From NCBI GenBank assembly GCA_043557195.1, contig CP121314.1, forward strand, positions 1,736,001-1,800,000: a DNA stretch of 64,000 bases, written 5' to 3'. The stretch comes from Jejuia sp043557195. GTDB taxonomy: Bacteria; Bacteroidota; Bacteroidia; Flavobacteriales; Flavobacteriaceae. Of this stretch, positions 1 to 7,965 are shown piece after piece. Both the position numbers and the translations under genes were made by a program. The notes beneath the pieces were generated by a model, which was given only the letters and a program-made list of their open reading frames with translations, did not search any database and was not told the DNA's origin. Every line of letters begins with the position of its first letter. Position 1 is the stretch's first letter.

Positions 1-906
1 GCAATGTGTAAAAAATTGTACAAAGCGCATCACCCCAGTAAAGTATTAGGAGAAATGAATAAAGCCTCGTCAATTTTGCGAGACATATTTAATGACACCT
101 TTACGGGAATAACAGTAGATGATGAAACGCTGTACTACCAAATTAAAGATTACTTGCAAGAAATTGCACCTAAAAAAGAATCAATAGTTAAATTGTATCA
201 ATCTAAAGTTCCGATTTTCGAAAAATTCGGAATTGAACGACAGATAAAAACCTCCTTTGGAAAAACCGTTTCCATGACAAAAGGCGCCTATTTAGTAATT
301 GAACATACTGAAGCGCTACATGTTATAGATGTAAACAGCGGTAATAGATCTAACAAATCAAACAACCAAGAGGAAACAGCTTTAGAAGTTAATTTAATTT
401 CAGCTACAGAAATTGCACGCCAATTGCGTTTACGTGATATGGGCGGCATTATTGTAATTGATTTTATAGACATGACAAAGTCTGAAAACAGGCAGAAACT
501 CTTTAATCACCTTCGCGATGAAATGAAGGACGATAGAGCAAAACACAAAATACTGCCTCCAAGTAAATTTGGTTTGATACAAATAACAAGACAACGTACA
601 CGCCCAGAAATGAATATAAAAACTCGTGAGGAGAATCCTAACGATTTAAACGGTTCTGAGGTAGAAGCTCCAATAAGTTTGGTGCAAAAAATAAACCACG
701 ATCTTGAAATACTATTTAAAAAAGACTATAAAAAGGTGACTTTAAACACACATCCTTTTATAGCAGCCTTTTTAACCAAGGGCTTTCCATCTATACGTTC
801 TAAATGGTTTTTAGAACACAAAAAATGGGTTAAAATTTTACCCCGCGATGCTTACACATATTTAGAATACCACTTTTTCGATAAAGACGGTACTCAAATT
901 AAATAA
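1..906 (+). CDS. rng: Ribonuclease E/G family protein, C-terminal part (gene enters from left edge)
   Basis: This is the C-terminal 300 residues or so of an RNase E/G-type endoribonuclease; the frame is open to the first base, so the S1-domain half lies outside the window. RNase E/G cleaves single-stranded A/U-rich RNA in mRNA decay and rRNA maturation in the cytoplasm. The catalytic core is visible: HVIDVNSGN and IVIDFIDM carry the two Asp residues that bind the catalytic Mg2+ in E. coli RNase E, followed by the family motif QITRQRTRPEMN. The CPxC zinc-link motif of proteobacterial enzymes is absent; an REENPN segment stands at that place, which I believe is usual in Bacteroidetes. A hairpin terminator follows directly. 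The in-frame ATG at base 4 is internal and not the start. Confidence 0.93.
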   Translation, partial: AMCKKLYKAHHPSKVLGEMNKASSILRDIFNDTFTGITVDDETLYYQIKDYLQEIAPKKESIVKLYQSKVPIFEKFGIERQIKTSFGKTVSMTKGAYLVIEHTEALHVIDVNSGNRSNKSNNQEETALEVNLISATEIARQLRLRDMGGIIVIDFIDMTKSENRQKLFNHLRDEMKDDRAKHKILPPSKFGLIQITRQRTRPEMNIKTREENPNDLNGSEVEAPISLVQKINHDLEILFKKDYKKVTLNTHPFIAAFLTKGFPSIRSKWFLEHKKWVKILPRDAYTYLEYHFFDKDGTQIK

Positions 907-908
907 TT

Positions 909-947
909 AAAAAACCCGCTACTTTTTAAAGTTTGCGGGTTTTTTTA
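909..947 (+). terminator. Rho-independent terminator after rng
   Basis: The stem AAAACCCGC / GCGGGTTTT has an inner ACTTT/AAAGT extension and is followed by a T run. It starts 3 bases after the rng stop codon. Confidence 0.85.
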
Positions 948-1018
948 TTCCATAGAACGAGGAGTGTCAGGACGTTCGCTAGATGAGAATTTAGAAAGTT
1001 TCATTAAAAATTCGTGTT

Positions 1019-1084
1019 CTGGTTGCGCTTACCGCTATATCTTTTTTGAAGAAATATCATAAAAGGGTGCCGCTTCAATCCCTA
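1019..1084 (-). repeat. Dispersed structured repeat, short form, copy 1
   Basis: Read on the minus strand it begins TAGGGATTGAAGCGGCACCC, has a CTTTT...AAAAAG hairpin and ends ATATAGCGGTAAGCGC. It shares GAAGCGGCAyCC and the AGCGG block with the copy at 36113-36184, and GGGATTGAA with the three long copies (5933, 42112, 47874). It fills most of the space between the convergent rng and the coiled-coil gene. The flank at 950-1018 shows no gene. Confidence 0.7.
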
Positions 1085-1096
1085 AAGCATATTTTT

Positions 1097-3808
1097 CTAA
1101 AATTTCAAAAATATTTGGTAACCTAATTGTATCTCACTGTAACCATTGGTTTCCATTTCAAAATTATTTGTATAACGGTATCTAAAAAAGAATTTATTAT
1201 CGCTATCTGGTGATGGAGTATAAAACGCACCAAATTCAAATCGTTGCATCCAGCTTTTGGATAAAATCCTGTCCTCTTCAAATTTGATTGATGAACTTAC
1301 GGCAAAAAAATCCTCATCGGTATTAGGAACTATAGTTCTAAATGGTCTGTAACGTAAATACCCTCCAAAACGTTCTTCTGGGCGAATTCTTAAAATTGCG
1401 TCTGGATACCATCTAATCATATTTATATCCTCTTCAAGAAGGGATGTTCTAGGGCTACCATCTGTGTTTTTTAAAGTGTCAACTACCTTAACTCTTCCAT
1501 AGTGAACACCTGCATTAAGCTCTAGTCTAGTTTTCAATAAAGGAAAATCAAAAGAAGCTATGTTTAAATCTGCACCTACAGAAACGTTTTCAAACTTTAT
1601 TAAATCAAGATAGGTTACATACTTATCTACATTAGGGTTATTATTTGCTACGTTTTCAGCATAACGAACTTGTAATTCTCTATCCTCTTCATTAAGTTTA
1701 GCCCAAGTAAGATTGAAATTAGCATAATTGATAAATCCAAAATTTGAGCTTCTCCCTAAACCTAAATCCATTCTTCGTGTCCATAAAGGAATTTGTTTTT
1801 CAACTTCAACTTGAACTAATCCATTAGGCTTACTTTCTTTTAGACCATTAAAATCTGTAAATATGTTAGCGCTTAGTATCTTTGAGGTAATTTCTTTTTT
1901 AAGCTCTATTTCATTGTTTTGATCTAAATCATCTAATGGCAACCTTACTATTTGATCTTTAGGGCTAAAATCTAAACGATCGTTTTGGTGACGTTGAACA
2001 AAAAGGTTAATTACGCTTTCTAAAGGGACCGAGAAAGTTTTTTCATAACCACGGAATGAATGTAAGTTATAATTCGATAAATCGGCAAAATCTGTTTTTG
2101 AGCTAAAACCTATCGGATATTCATTAACAAACATTAATTCTTTGTCTAATACATCTCCAAAAATCTCCCTAACAATTCTCTCTTGATAAAACGCATTCAA
2201 CAGTGTTGAAATGTATGAAGGTTTTTCGCTATTAAGTATATTGTTTTCTACGTAGCTAAATGTTGCCTCACGAATTGAACTCTCTTCTATTCTTGGAGAA
2301 ACAACTTTCCCAAGCACTGTTATGTGCTCGATAAAACCATCATTCAAATCTATTTCAATTGATGAAACATCGAAATTCCATAATGGTAGCTTCCTTATGA
2401 ATTTTCTATTTACTGAAATTTTATTATCTATTCTTTCTTGTTGTTTAAGAAGTTTATTTTTCTCTTTTAGAATGACTTTAGAGAGAGTGTCGTTTTTATT
2501 TTTAAGCTTACTAATTATTGTTTTTAATGAATCAATATGCTTAGTTTTACTATTAATATCTTGTTCAAGAGAATATATATTATTTTCAATTTCATTTAAT
2601 TCATTTTCTTTAGGTAACAAATTATTTTCCTGAAGGCTTTCAATCTGCGCCATAATTTTTTCCTCTTCAGCTGCGGTTGACTTTTTATCAAGTGCATCAC
2701 GCAGTTGTGAAAGTTCTCTGAGATAAACACGCAATTTTTTATATTCACTATCATAATTTTTAATGAGAGGTTCTAACTTTAAATCCAGAGCAGTCTTTTG
2801 AGTTTTAGTTGAGTCGATATATTTTGATTCAAAATTTATTTTAGCTTCATTTTTCAAAATAATTCTCTCATTCTCGCTTATATTTTTCTCTATTTCGTGA
2901 AATTCTTTCTTAAGATTGAAATAATTCTCAAAGAATGTACTATCCAATAATCTTTTTAATTCATATTGGTTATAAAGTTCACCTAGTCTTTTTCTAGCAT
3001 ACTGTTTGAATTTTGACTTAGCTTTATGACCTTGTTTTCTTCTTGTATTTATATTAAAATCAATAAATTCACTTATAATTTCGTCACTAACTATATACTT
3101 AAAAAAATAATCCTGTTTTAGCTTTTTAGCCTTTTTTCGATCTTTACCATTTTCTGGTTCCTTAGCCTCTTCTTGGTCCTGAGCTTCCTCTAGCTTTTTA
3201 GCTTCTTTTCGCTCTTTTTTTTCTTTATCTAGTATATAATCTCTTAGGGATTTAGCTTGCTTTTTAAAATACATTTCAGTGTCCAATCCATGTATTTGTT
3301 TTTTACTTATAATAAGTTTAGACTTATACTTCAATATCCCTGCAATTGGCTCATTATCATACTCGAAAGCGGTTATAACTAAAGCATTAAAAAACTGAAA
3401 GATATTTCTTATTTCCAAAACTGTGTTTTGCCTATTTGCTGATACATTATTCTTTTCATTATTATTAATGTTTTCCATTCTTTTCTTAAAAACCTCAAAA
3501 TCCTTGGTCTTATCGGTCAGCTTAATATTTTGTATGGCATCACTTAATTGTTTTCTAAACGATGTCTCTGTAAAAGGAAACACTTTAAATATAATATCTT
3601 CATCTTTTTTATTTTGCAAAACTTCATTCTTAGCATTTTTAAGTGTAAATGTTAAACTATTAACTGCTTCGGCCGAAGCGTAAATAATTATTGTTTCGGT
3701 TTCATTGCTGTTTTCTGCAGAGATAGAATAATTATATGGTTGGAGTTGTTTTTGAGCATAGATACCAAACACAACGAATAATAATAATATGGTGAATTTT
3801 AATTTCAT
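1097..3808 (-). CDS. Exported coiled-coil protein with C-terminal outer-membrane beta-barrel
   Basis: Function unknown. The 903-residue product has a signal peptide (residues 1-18, ending YAQ), a very charged Lys/Glu stretch around residues 190-235, a long region of heptad-like Glu/Lys/Leu/Asn sequence (about 300-480) that should form coiled coil, and a C-terminal third of alternating aromatic/polar strands. The last residues, QIFLKF, form a typical barrel end with terminal Phe, which is the outer-membrane insertion signal. I infer a periplasmic coiled-coil stalk anchored by a barrel of about 10-12 strands. The gene starts 4 bases after the stop of the lipoprotein gene at 3813-4583, so the two are co-transcribed and probably form a complex. 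No catalytic motif was recognised. A surface filament or adhesin anchor is possible but unproven. Confidence 0.8.
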   Translation of the reverse strand: MKLKFTILLLFVVFGIYAQKQLQPYNYSISAENSNETETIIIYASAEAVNSLTFTLKNAKNEVLQNKKDEDIIFKVFPFTETSFRKQLSDAIQNIKLTDKTKDFEVFKKRMENINNNEKNNVSANRQNTVLEIRNIFQFFNALVITAFEYDNEPIAGILKYKSKLIISKKQIHGLDTEMYFKKQAKSLRDYILDKEKKERKEAKKLEEAQDQEEAKEPENGKDRKKAKKLKQDYFFKYIVSDEIISEFIDFNINTRRKQGHKAKSKFKQYARKRLGELYNQYELKRLLDSTFFENYFNLKKEFHEIEKNISENERIILKNEAKINFESKYIDSTKTQKTALDLKLEPLIKNYDSEYKKLRVYLRELSQLRDALDKKSTAAEEEKIMAQIESLQENNLLPKENELNEIENNIYSLEQDINSKTKHIDSLKTIISKLKNKNDTLSKVILKEKNKLLKQQERIDNKISVNRKFIRKLPLWNFDVSSIEIDLNDGFIEHITVLGKVVSPRIEESSIREATFSYVENNILNSEKPSYISTLLNAFYQERIVREIFGDVLDKELMFVNEYPIGFSSKTDFADLSNYNLHSFRGYEKTFSVPLESVINLFVQRHQNDRLDFSPKDQIVRLPLDDLDQNNEIELKKEITSKILSANIFTDFNGLKESKPNGLVQVEVEKQIPLWTRRMDLGLGRSSNFGFINYANFNLTWAKLNEEDRELQVRYAENVANNNPNVDKYVTYLDLIKFENVSVGADLNIASFDFPLLKTRLELNAGVHYGRVKVVDTLKNTDGSPRTSLLEEDINMIRWYPDAILRIRPEERFGGYLRYRPFRTIVPNTDEDFFAVSSSIKFEEDRILSKSWMQRFEFGAFYTPSPDSDNKFFFRYRYTNNFEMETNGYSEIQLGYQIFLKF

Positions 3809-3812
3809 GATT

Positions 3813-4583
3813 TTAGTTTTGTTTAGTAAGATTGAATTTAAGGATACGCTCTTGAGCGTTCTCAGTAAATTTTATATTTCCTTTTAGGTTTATATTCAAG
3901 CTATCAAAAACCGTAATATTTTCTTCAATATTGAGGATTGAGGATATATTTGATGCATCTCTGTCTAAAATATCACCAGAGATAAGGTTAGAAGAATTAA
4001 AATTTCCTTTCAAACGGGCAATATTATCTTCATCCTCAATAAAAAAATCAAATTTACCTTGATGATCAATGATACCAACACAAGTTATACTTCTTTGAAA
4101 AATAGTATCTGTTTCAGTTGAAGTAAAAATATTTAACTCTCCATTATATAAACCGTTAAATTTATGATCATTTATAGAATCATTAAATTTCAAAATAGCT
4201 GAAATAAGGTTTTGATCTGAAAACAAAGTATTGGATGTTTCTAGAGTTATTGAATCTGTTGCTATTCCAGAATTTATGTTTACTCTGTCTTGTTTTATAA
4301 ATTTAAGATTGGTATAGTTTAGTAGATCATTTTTAAACGCAAGCAACACATAATCCATAGAAAGGCTATCATTACTAATATTTTTCAAGATTAAAGTATT
4401 CGAATACGGAACAATAGATTCTCTATTCTGTGATTGTTGATAAAAATTAAAGCTTACCTTATTTGGAATGTTGAATGAATAGGAGATTGGAACTATTTTC
4501 GGCTCTTCATAATTATCTTCTTGACAAGAAACACAAAAAACAAAACATGCAAAAAACATTGCGCAATTACGTTTTTTTAACAT
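3813..4583 (-). CDS. Lipoprotein, partner of the coiled-coil/barrel protein
   Basis: A 256-residue lipoprotein of unknown function. The signal peptide ends in the lipobox CVSC (acylated Cys near residue 20), followed by an acidic QEDNYEEPK linker, typical of Bacteroidetes lipoproteins. The remainder is rich in Asn, Ser and Ile with alternating hydrophobic strands and no Cys pairs or catalytic motif, which suggests an all-beta fold. It is the first gene of a two-gene unit with only 4 bases before the next start codon. The 234-base leader region upstream holds an inverted repeat but no clear TAnnTTTG box. The basis for grouping is position only; I do not recognise the family. Confidence 0.75.
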   Translation of the reverse strand: MLKKRNCAMFFACFVFCVSCQEDNYEEPKIVPISYSFNIPNKVSFNFYQQSQNRESIVPYSNTLILKNISNDSLSMDYVLLAFKNDLLNYTNLKFIKQDRVNINSGIATDSITLETSNTLFSDQNLISAILKFNDSINDHKFNGLYNGELNIFTSTETDTIFQRSITCVGIIDHQGKFDFFIEDEDNIARLKGNFNSSNLISGDILDRDASNISSILNIEENITVFDSLNINLKGNIKFTENAQERILKFNLTKQN

Positions 4584-4630
4584 AATATTATTAATTTAAT
4601 TAGTAAATATTTTGCCCTATTAATTTACTA

Positions 4631-4656
4631 TTACAAATTTTCTTAAAAACTTGTAA
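4631..4656. repeat. Inverted repeat in the 5' region of the lipoprotein operon
   Basis: The arms TTACAAATTTT and AAAACTTGTAA (one mismatch) surround a 4-base centre. It lies about 50 bases upstream of the lipoprotein start codon, where an operator or a 5'-UTR hairpin would sit. The rest of the 4584-4817 gap is AT-rich with no gene seen. Confidence 0.4.
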
Positions 4657-4817
4657 TAACATGTATGCTTAGGAAGAAAAATAAATATACAAAAAAAACT
4701 TAAAAAGAGAATTTTCTTGTTAAAATTGCTTGAACTCTATTACACAATAACCATTAAAATCATAAATAATTTCCAAATTAATACTTATATAAATCTGTAC
4801 TCTTATTAAGTAAAAAA

Positions 4818-5858
4818 CTAAGGCGCTGGATTTGGAATAGCGCTATGCACCTCATTTATTTGCGATATAATTTCCCCGCTCAACTCAATATCAATACTAC
4901 CAATATTCTCTTTAAGCTGCTCAAGCGTTGTAGCTCCAATAATATTACCTGTTAAAAATGGTTGTTGATTGATAAAAGCTAATGCCATTTGCGTTAAGGT
5001 TAACCCATGGTTTTCGGCTATTTTAAAATAGCGCTTTGTGGCTTCTAATGCTTGTGGACTGTTATATCGTCCTGCAAATCTCGGGAATAAATCAAATCTT
5101 GAGTTTTTTGGTAGTTTACCATCAATATATTTACCAGAAAGAGAACCTGATGCTAATGGTGAATACGCTAAAAGTCCAATGTTTTCTCTAATAGATAGTT
5201 CAGCTAAATCACTTTCAAAAGTTCGATTTAATAGTGAATACGGGTTTTGTATTGTCTTCACTCTTGGCAAATCATTTGTTCTAGATTCTTCCAAATAACG
5301 CATTACGCCCCATGAGCGCTCATTTGAAATTCCTATTTCCCTTACTTTACCTTCCTTAACAAAGCCATTTAATACTTGTAGAACTTCATTAAAATTATCC
5401 TCCCAAGTGTCATTTGGATTATGATTATAATCGCGCTGACCAAAATAATTGGTTTGACGCTCTGGCCAATGTAATTGGTATAAATCGATATAATCGGTTT
5501 GCAAGCGTTTTAAGCTATTTTCCAAAGCTTCTTTTAGTGCAGTGGGGCTAAATCCTGTTTTACGAACATGGGCGGTGTAATCACCTGGTCCGCAAATTTT
5601 TGTTGCTAGTACAATCTTATCTCTATTACCCGTTTTATTAAACCAGTTTCCAATAATTCTTTCGGTTTCTGCATAGGTTTCTGCACTGGCAGGTACAGGA
5701 TATAATTCGGCAGTATCAAAAAAGTTCACGCCTTCACTTAAGGCATAATCCATTTGCGCGAAGCCTTCGTCTTGGGTGTTTTGATTACCCCACGTCATGG
5801 TGCCTAAACATATTTTACTAACTTCAATATCGGTATTTGGTATTGTAGTGTATTTCAT
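4818..5858 (-). CDS. tas: NADP(H)-dependent aldo-keto reductase, Tas family
   Basis: A soluble aldo/keto reductase of 346 residues, the same length as E. coli Tas and alignable end to end by eye: the N-terminal LGTMTWG, FFDTAELYPVP (catalytic Asp and Tyr), LKRLQTDYIDLYQLHWPER (catalytic Lys region and His), TIQNPYSLLNR, and a C-terminal NAI P-AP ending like E. coli Tas. It reduces carbonyl compounds with NADPH; the physiological substrate is unknown (E. coli tas was found as a suppressor of tyrosine auxotrophy). A -7 box match (TATCTTTG on the minus strand) lies about 24-31 bases upstream of the start. It appears monocistronic. Confidence 0.9.
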   Translation of the reverse strand: MKYTTIPNTDIEVSKICLGTMTWGNQNTQDEGFAQMDYALSEGVNFFDTAELYPVPASAETYAETERIIGNWFNKTGNRDKIVLATKICGPGDYTAHVRKTGFSPTALKEALENSLKRLQTDYIDLYQLHWPERQTNYFGQRDYNHNPNDTWEDNFNEVLQVLNGFVKEGKVREIGISNERSWGVMRYLEESRTNDLPRVKTIQNPYSLLNRTFESDLAELSIRENIGLLAYSPLASGSLSGKYIDGKLPKNSRFDLFPRFAGRYNSPQALEATKRYFKIAENHGLTLTQMALAFINQQPFLTGNIIGATTLEQLKENIGSIDIELSGEIISQINEVHSAIPNPAP

Positions 5859-5881
5859 TGAGCTATTTTTTTTAAGAAGTT

Positions 5882-5889
5882 CAAAGATA
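5882..5889 (-). promoter_or_regulatory. Putative -7 promoter box for tas
   Basis: TATCTTTG on the minus strand matches the Bacteroidetes consensus TAnnTTTG, 24 bases before the start codon. It abuts the upstream terminator hairpin, and no good -33 TTG is visible. Confidence 0.4.
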
Positions 5890-5931
5890 AAAAACCGTTA
5901 AAAGCTAATTACACTTATTAACGGTTTTTTA
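5889..5931 (-). terminator. Hairpin terminator downstream of the OmpA-type gene
   Basis: AAAAAACCGTTAA pairs with TTAACGGTTTTTT around a 16-base loop, so it could terminate in either direction. Its natural client is the leftward xth/OmpA transcription unit, which reaches it after crossing the repeat at 5933-6053. Confidence 0.65.
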
Positions 5932-5932
5932 T

Positions 5933-6053
5933 GTGTTAGGGATTGAAGCATTTGTTGAAGCTCCTCGACGCAGGAGAGAGCGACTGCTGAAAGCCCGCCC
6001 CGAGCCACCGTAGTTTCATAAAACTAACGGGGTTATCATCGAGGGGAACACCC
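5933..6053 (+). repeat. Dispersed structured repeat, long form, copy A
   Basis: About 120 bases, near-identical over the first 70 bases to copy C at 47874. Visible stems are terminal GTGTT/AACAC, a central CTCCT/AGGAG hairpin with loop CGACGC (5961-5976), and CCCCG/CGGGG (5998-6002 with 6028-6032) enclosing CGTAGTTTcatAAAACT. Copy C changes the first and third stems in both arms (CGTTA/TAACG and CCCGA/TCGGG), so pairing is conserved while sequence is not. Confidence 0.8.
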
Positions 6054-6100
6054 TACTTCCCAAAACAATTCCTCATGCTTCGGAATCACTCGAAGTGACG

Positions 6101-7063
6101 CTACTGCTCATTTAGTAAACGAGACAGTTCATCTAACTTAGGCGTTAGGATTACCTCAATACGTCTATTTTTTGCTTTTCCTTCTTCCGTGGTGTTTGTA
6201 GCAATTGGTGCATATTCTCCACGACCAGCAGCAGTTAAATTTTCAGGGTTAATGGCAGTATTTTCTCTTAAAATATTAACGATAGCAGTGGCGCGTTTTG
6301 TGGATAAATCCCAGTTACTAGTAAGCGCTCCGTTGCCCGAATAAGGTACGTTATCGGTATGACCTTCTATAAGTACCGCTATGTCCGGATTTTCAGCCAA
6401 TACGTTTCCAAGGCTTCTAACGGCAGTTTTTCCATCGGTACCAACAGCCCAACTTCCTGACTGGAATAACAGTTTGTTTTCCATAGAAACATATACTTTT
6501 CCGCCACGTTGTTCAACGGTTAAGCCTTTGCCTTCAAAATCGGTTAAAGCTCTTGAAATAGCGTTTTTAAGCTGCGTCATCGCCGCATCTTTGGTTGCTA
6601 TAACATTTTCTAATTCTGCAATACGACTAGAACGCTCTTCTAAAGCTTTCTTTAATTTTTCTAAGCGTTCGTTCTCTGCTGCTAAGGCTTGTTCTTTAGC
6701 TTCCAGTTCCGCTAAAAGTTCTCTGTTTTTTTGAGAGTTTTTAGCAATTGCTGCTGAACTGTTTTTTTCTAAAGCAGCATACGATGCTTTTAAATTGTCT
6801 AAGTTAGATTTTGTAGCAGCATAATCGCTTCGCAATTGGTCGCGTTCTGCAACCGCTTCATCATAAGCTGCCTTTAATTGTTTCAATTCGTTTTCAGCAC
6901 TCGTTTTTCCATCTAAAAGCGATTCGTTTTCCTTAGTAAGTTTTCTATTTTCTTGCTTTAAAGAAGCGTATTTACTCTCTAAATCTTTATAGACTTTTGG
7001 TGACACGCATGATGTTGCAAACACTAAAGCTCCTAGAATTAATAGACTATGTTTAATTTTCAT
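6101..7063 (-). CDS. OmpA-family peptidoglycan-binding lipoprotein with coiled coil
   Basis: A 320-residue envelope protein. The signal peptide ends in the lipobox ATSC (Cys19). Residues about 25-165 form a continuous Glu/Lys/Ala/Leu heptad region, i.e. a periplasmic coiled coil. Residues about 180-310 are an OmpA/MotB-type peptidoglycan-binding domain, recognisable from LIEGHTDNVPY, LSTKRATAIVNILRE, AAGRGEYAPIA and KNRRIEVIL, including the Asp and Arg that hold diaminopimelate in this family. It probably tethers the outer membrane to the cell wall. It lies 17 bases downstream of xth in the same direction, so the two may be co-transcribed. Confidence 0.9.
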   Translation of the reverse strand: MKIKHSLLILGALVFATSCVSPKVYKDLESKYASLKQENRKLTKENESLLDGKTSAENELKQLKAAYDEAVAERDQLRSDYAATKSNLDNLKASYAALEKNSSAAIAKNSQKNRELLAELEAKEQALAAENERLEKLKKALEERSSRIAELENVIATKDAAMTQLKNAISRALTDFEGKGLTVEQRGGKVYVSMENKLLFQSGSWAVGTDGKTAVRSLGNVLAENPDIAVLIEGHTDNVPYSGNGALTSNWDLSTKRATAIVNILRENTAINPENLTAAGRGEYAPIATNTTEEGKAKNRRIEVILTPKLDELSRLLNEQ

Positions 7064-7080
7064 TTGGGTTGTTTTTATAT

Positions 7081-7842
7081 TTAATTTTCGATTTCTAATA
7101 AAATTGGGCAGTGGTCGCTATGTACTGCTTCGGTTAGTATAACGGCTCTTTTTATATTTTCTTGTAATGGTTGCGAAACCATAGCATAATCTAATCGCCA
7201 GCCTTTATTATTGGCGCGCGCATTGGCACGGTAACTCCACCAACTATATTCTTGTCGCTCTGGATTTATGTATCGAAACGAATCGATAAATCCGTTATCA
7301 ATAAATTGTCCAATCCACTCCCGTTCCACAGGTAAAAATCCTGAAACACCTTTCATTTTTGGGTTATGAATGTCTATTTCTTCGTGACAAATGTTATAAT
7401 CACCACAAATTACCAAGTTTGGAATATCCTTCTTTAGATTATTGATATACTCTTGAAACATATCCATATAATCTAACTTGTGTTGCAGTCTTGCGTCATT
7501 GGTACCTGATGGCAAATACAAACTCATTACAGACACACCATCAAAATCGGCTCTAAGGTTACGTCCCTCAAAATCCATTGATTCTATACCGGTACCAAAT
7601 TCCACATGGTTAGGTTCAATTTTACTCAAAATTGCCACACCGCTATAACCCTTTTTTTGAGCACTGAACCAATAGTTATAGGTATAGCCAGCTTCTTCAA
7701 ACAAACTTAAATCCAGCTGCTCTTTCATGGCCTTAATTTCTTGCAAACAAATCACATCAGGATTTGCACTTTTTAACCAATCAATAAAGCCTTTATTTAT
7801 CGCTGCACGAATGCCGTTTACGTTATAGGAAATAATCTTCAT
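7081..7842 (-). CDS. xth: Exodeoxyribonuclease III / AP endonuclease
   Basis: A 253-residue cytoplasmic DNA-repair nuclease of the EEP superfamily. It cuts at abasic sites and has 3'-5' exonuclease and 3'-phosphatase activity in base-excision repair. Visible motifs are MKIISYNVNGIRAA at the N-terminus, CLQEIKA (metal-binding Glu), LYLPSGT, ICGDYNICHEEID (Asp and Asn of the active site), WRLDYAMVS and the C-terminal AVHSDHCPILLEI with the catalytic Asp-His. Length and motif order are normal for the family. It has no signal peptide, unlike the secreted EEP relative at 52391. Confidence 0.95.
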   Translation of the reverse strand: MKIISYNVNGIRAAINKGFIDWLKSANPDVICLQEIKAMKEQLDLSLFEEAGYTYNYWFSAQKKGYSGVAILSKIEPNHVEFGTGIESMDFEGRNLRADFDGVSVMSLYLPSGTNDARLQHKLDYMDMFQEYINNLKKDIPNLVICGDYNICHEEIDIHNPKMKGVSGFLPVEREWIGQFIDNGFIDSFRYINPERQEYSWWSYRANARANNKGWRLDYAMVSQPLQENIKRAVILTEAVHSDHCPILLEIEN

Positions 7843-7965
7843 TAGCTTATTTAAGTATTTCAGCTAAAATAAATAATACGTTACTTTTACACCATAATTC
7901 ACAGAAGGAGTTATAACGAATTCTATTAACATAATATTTTGAGCTAATCATAGTTTAAATACCTA

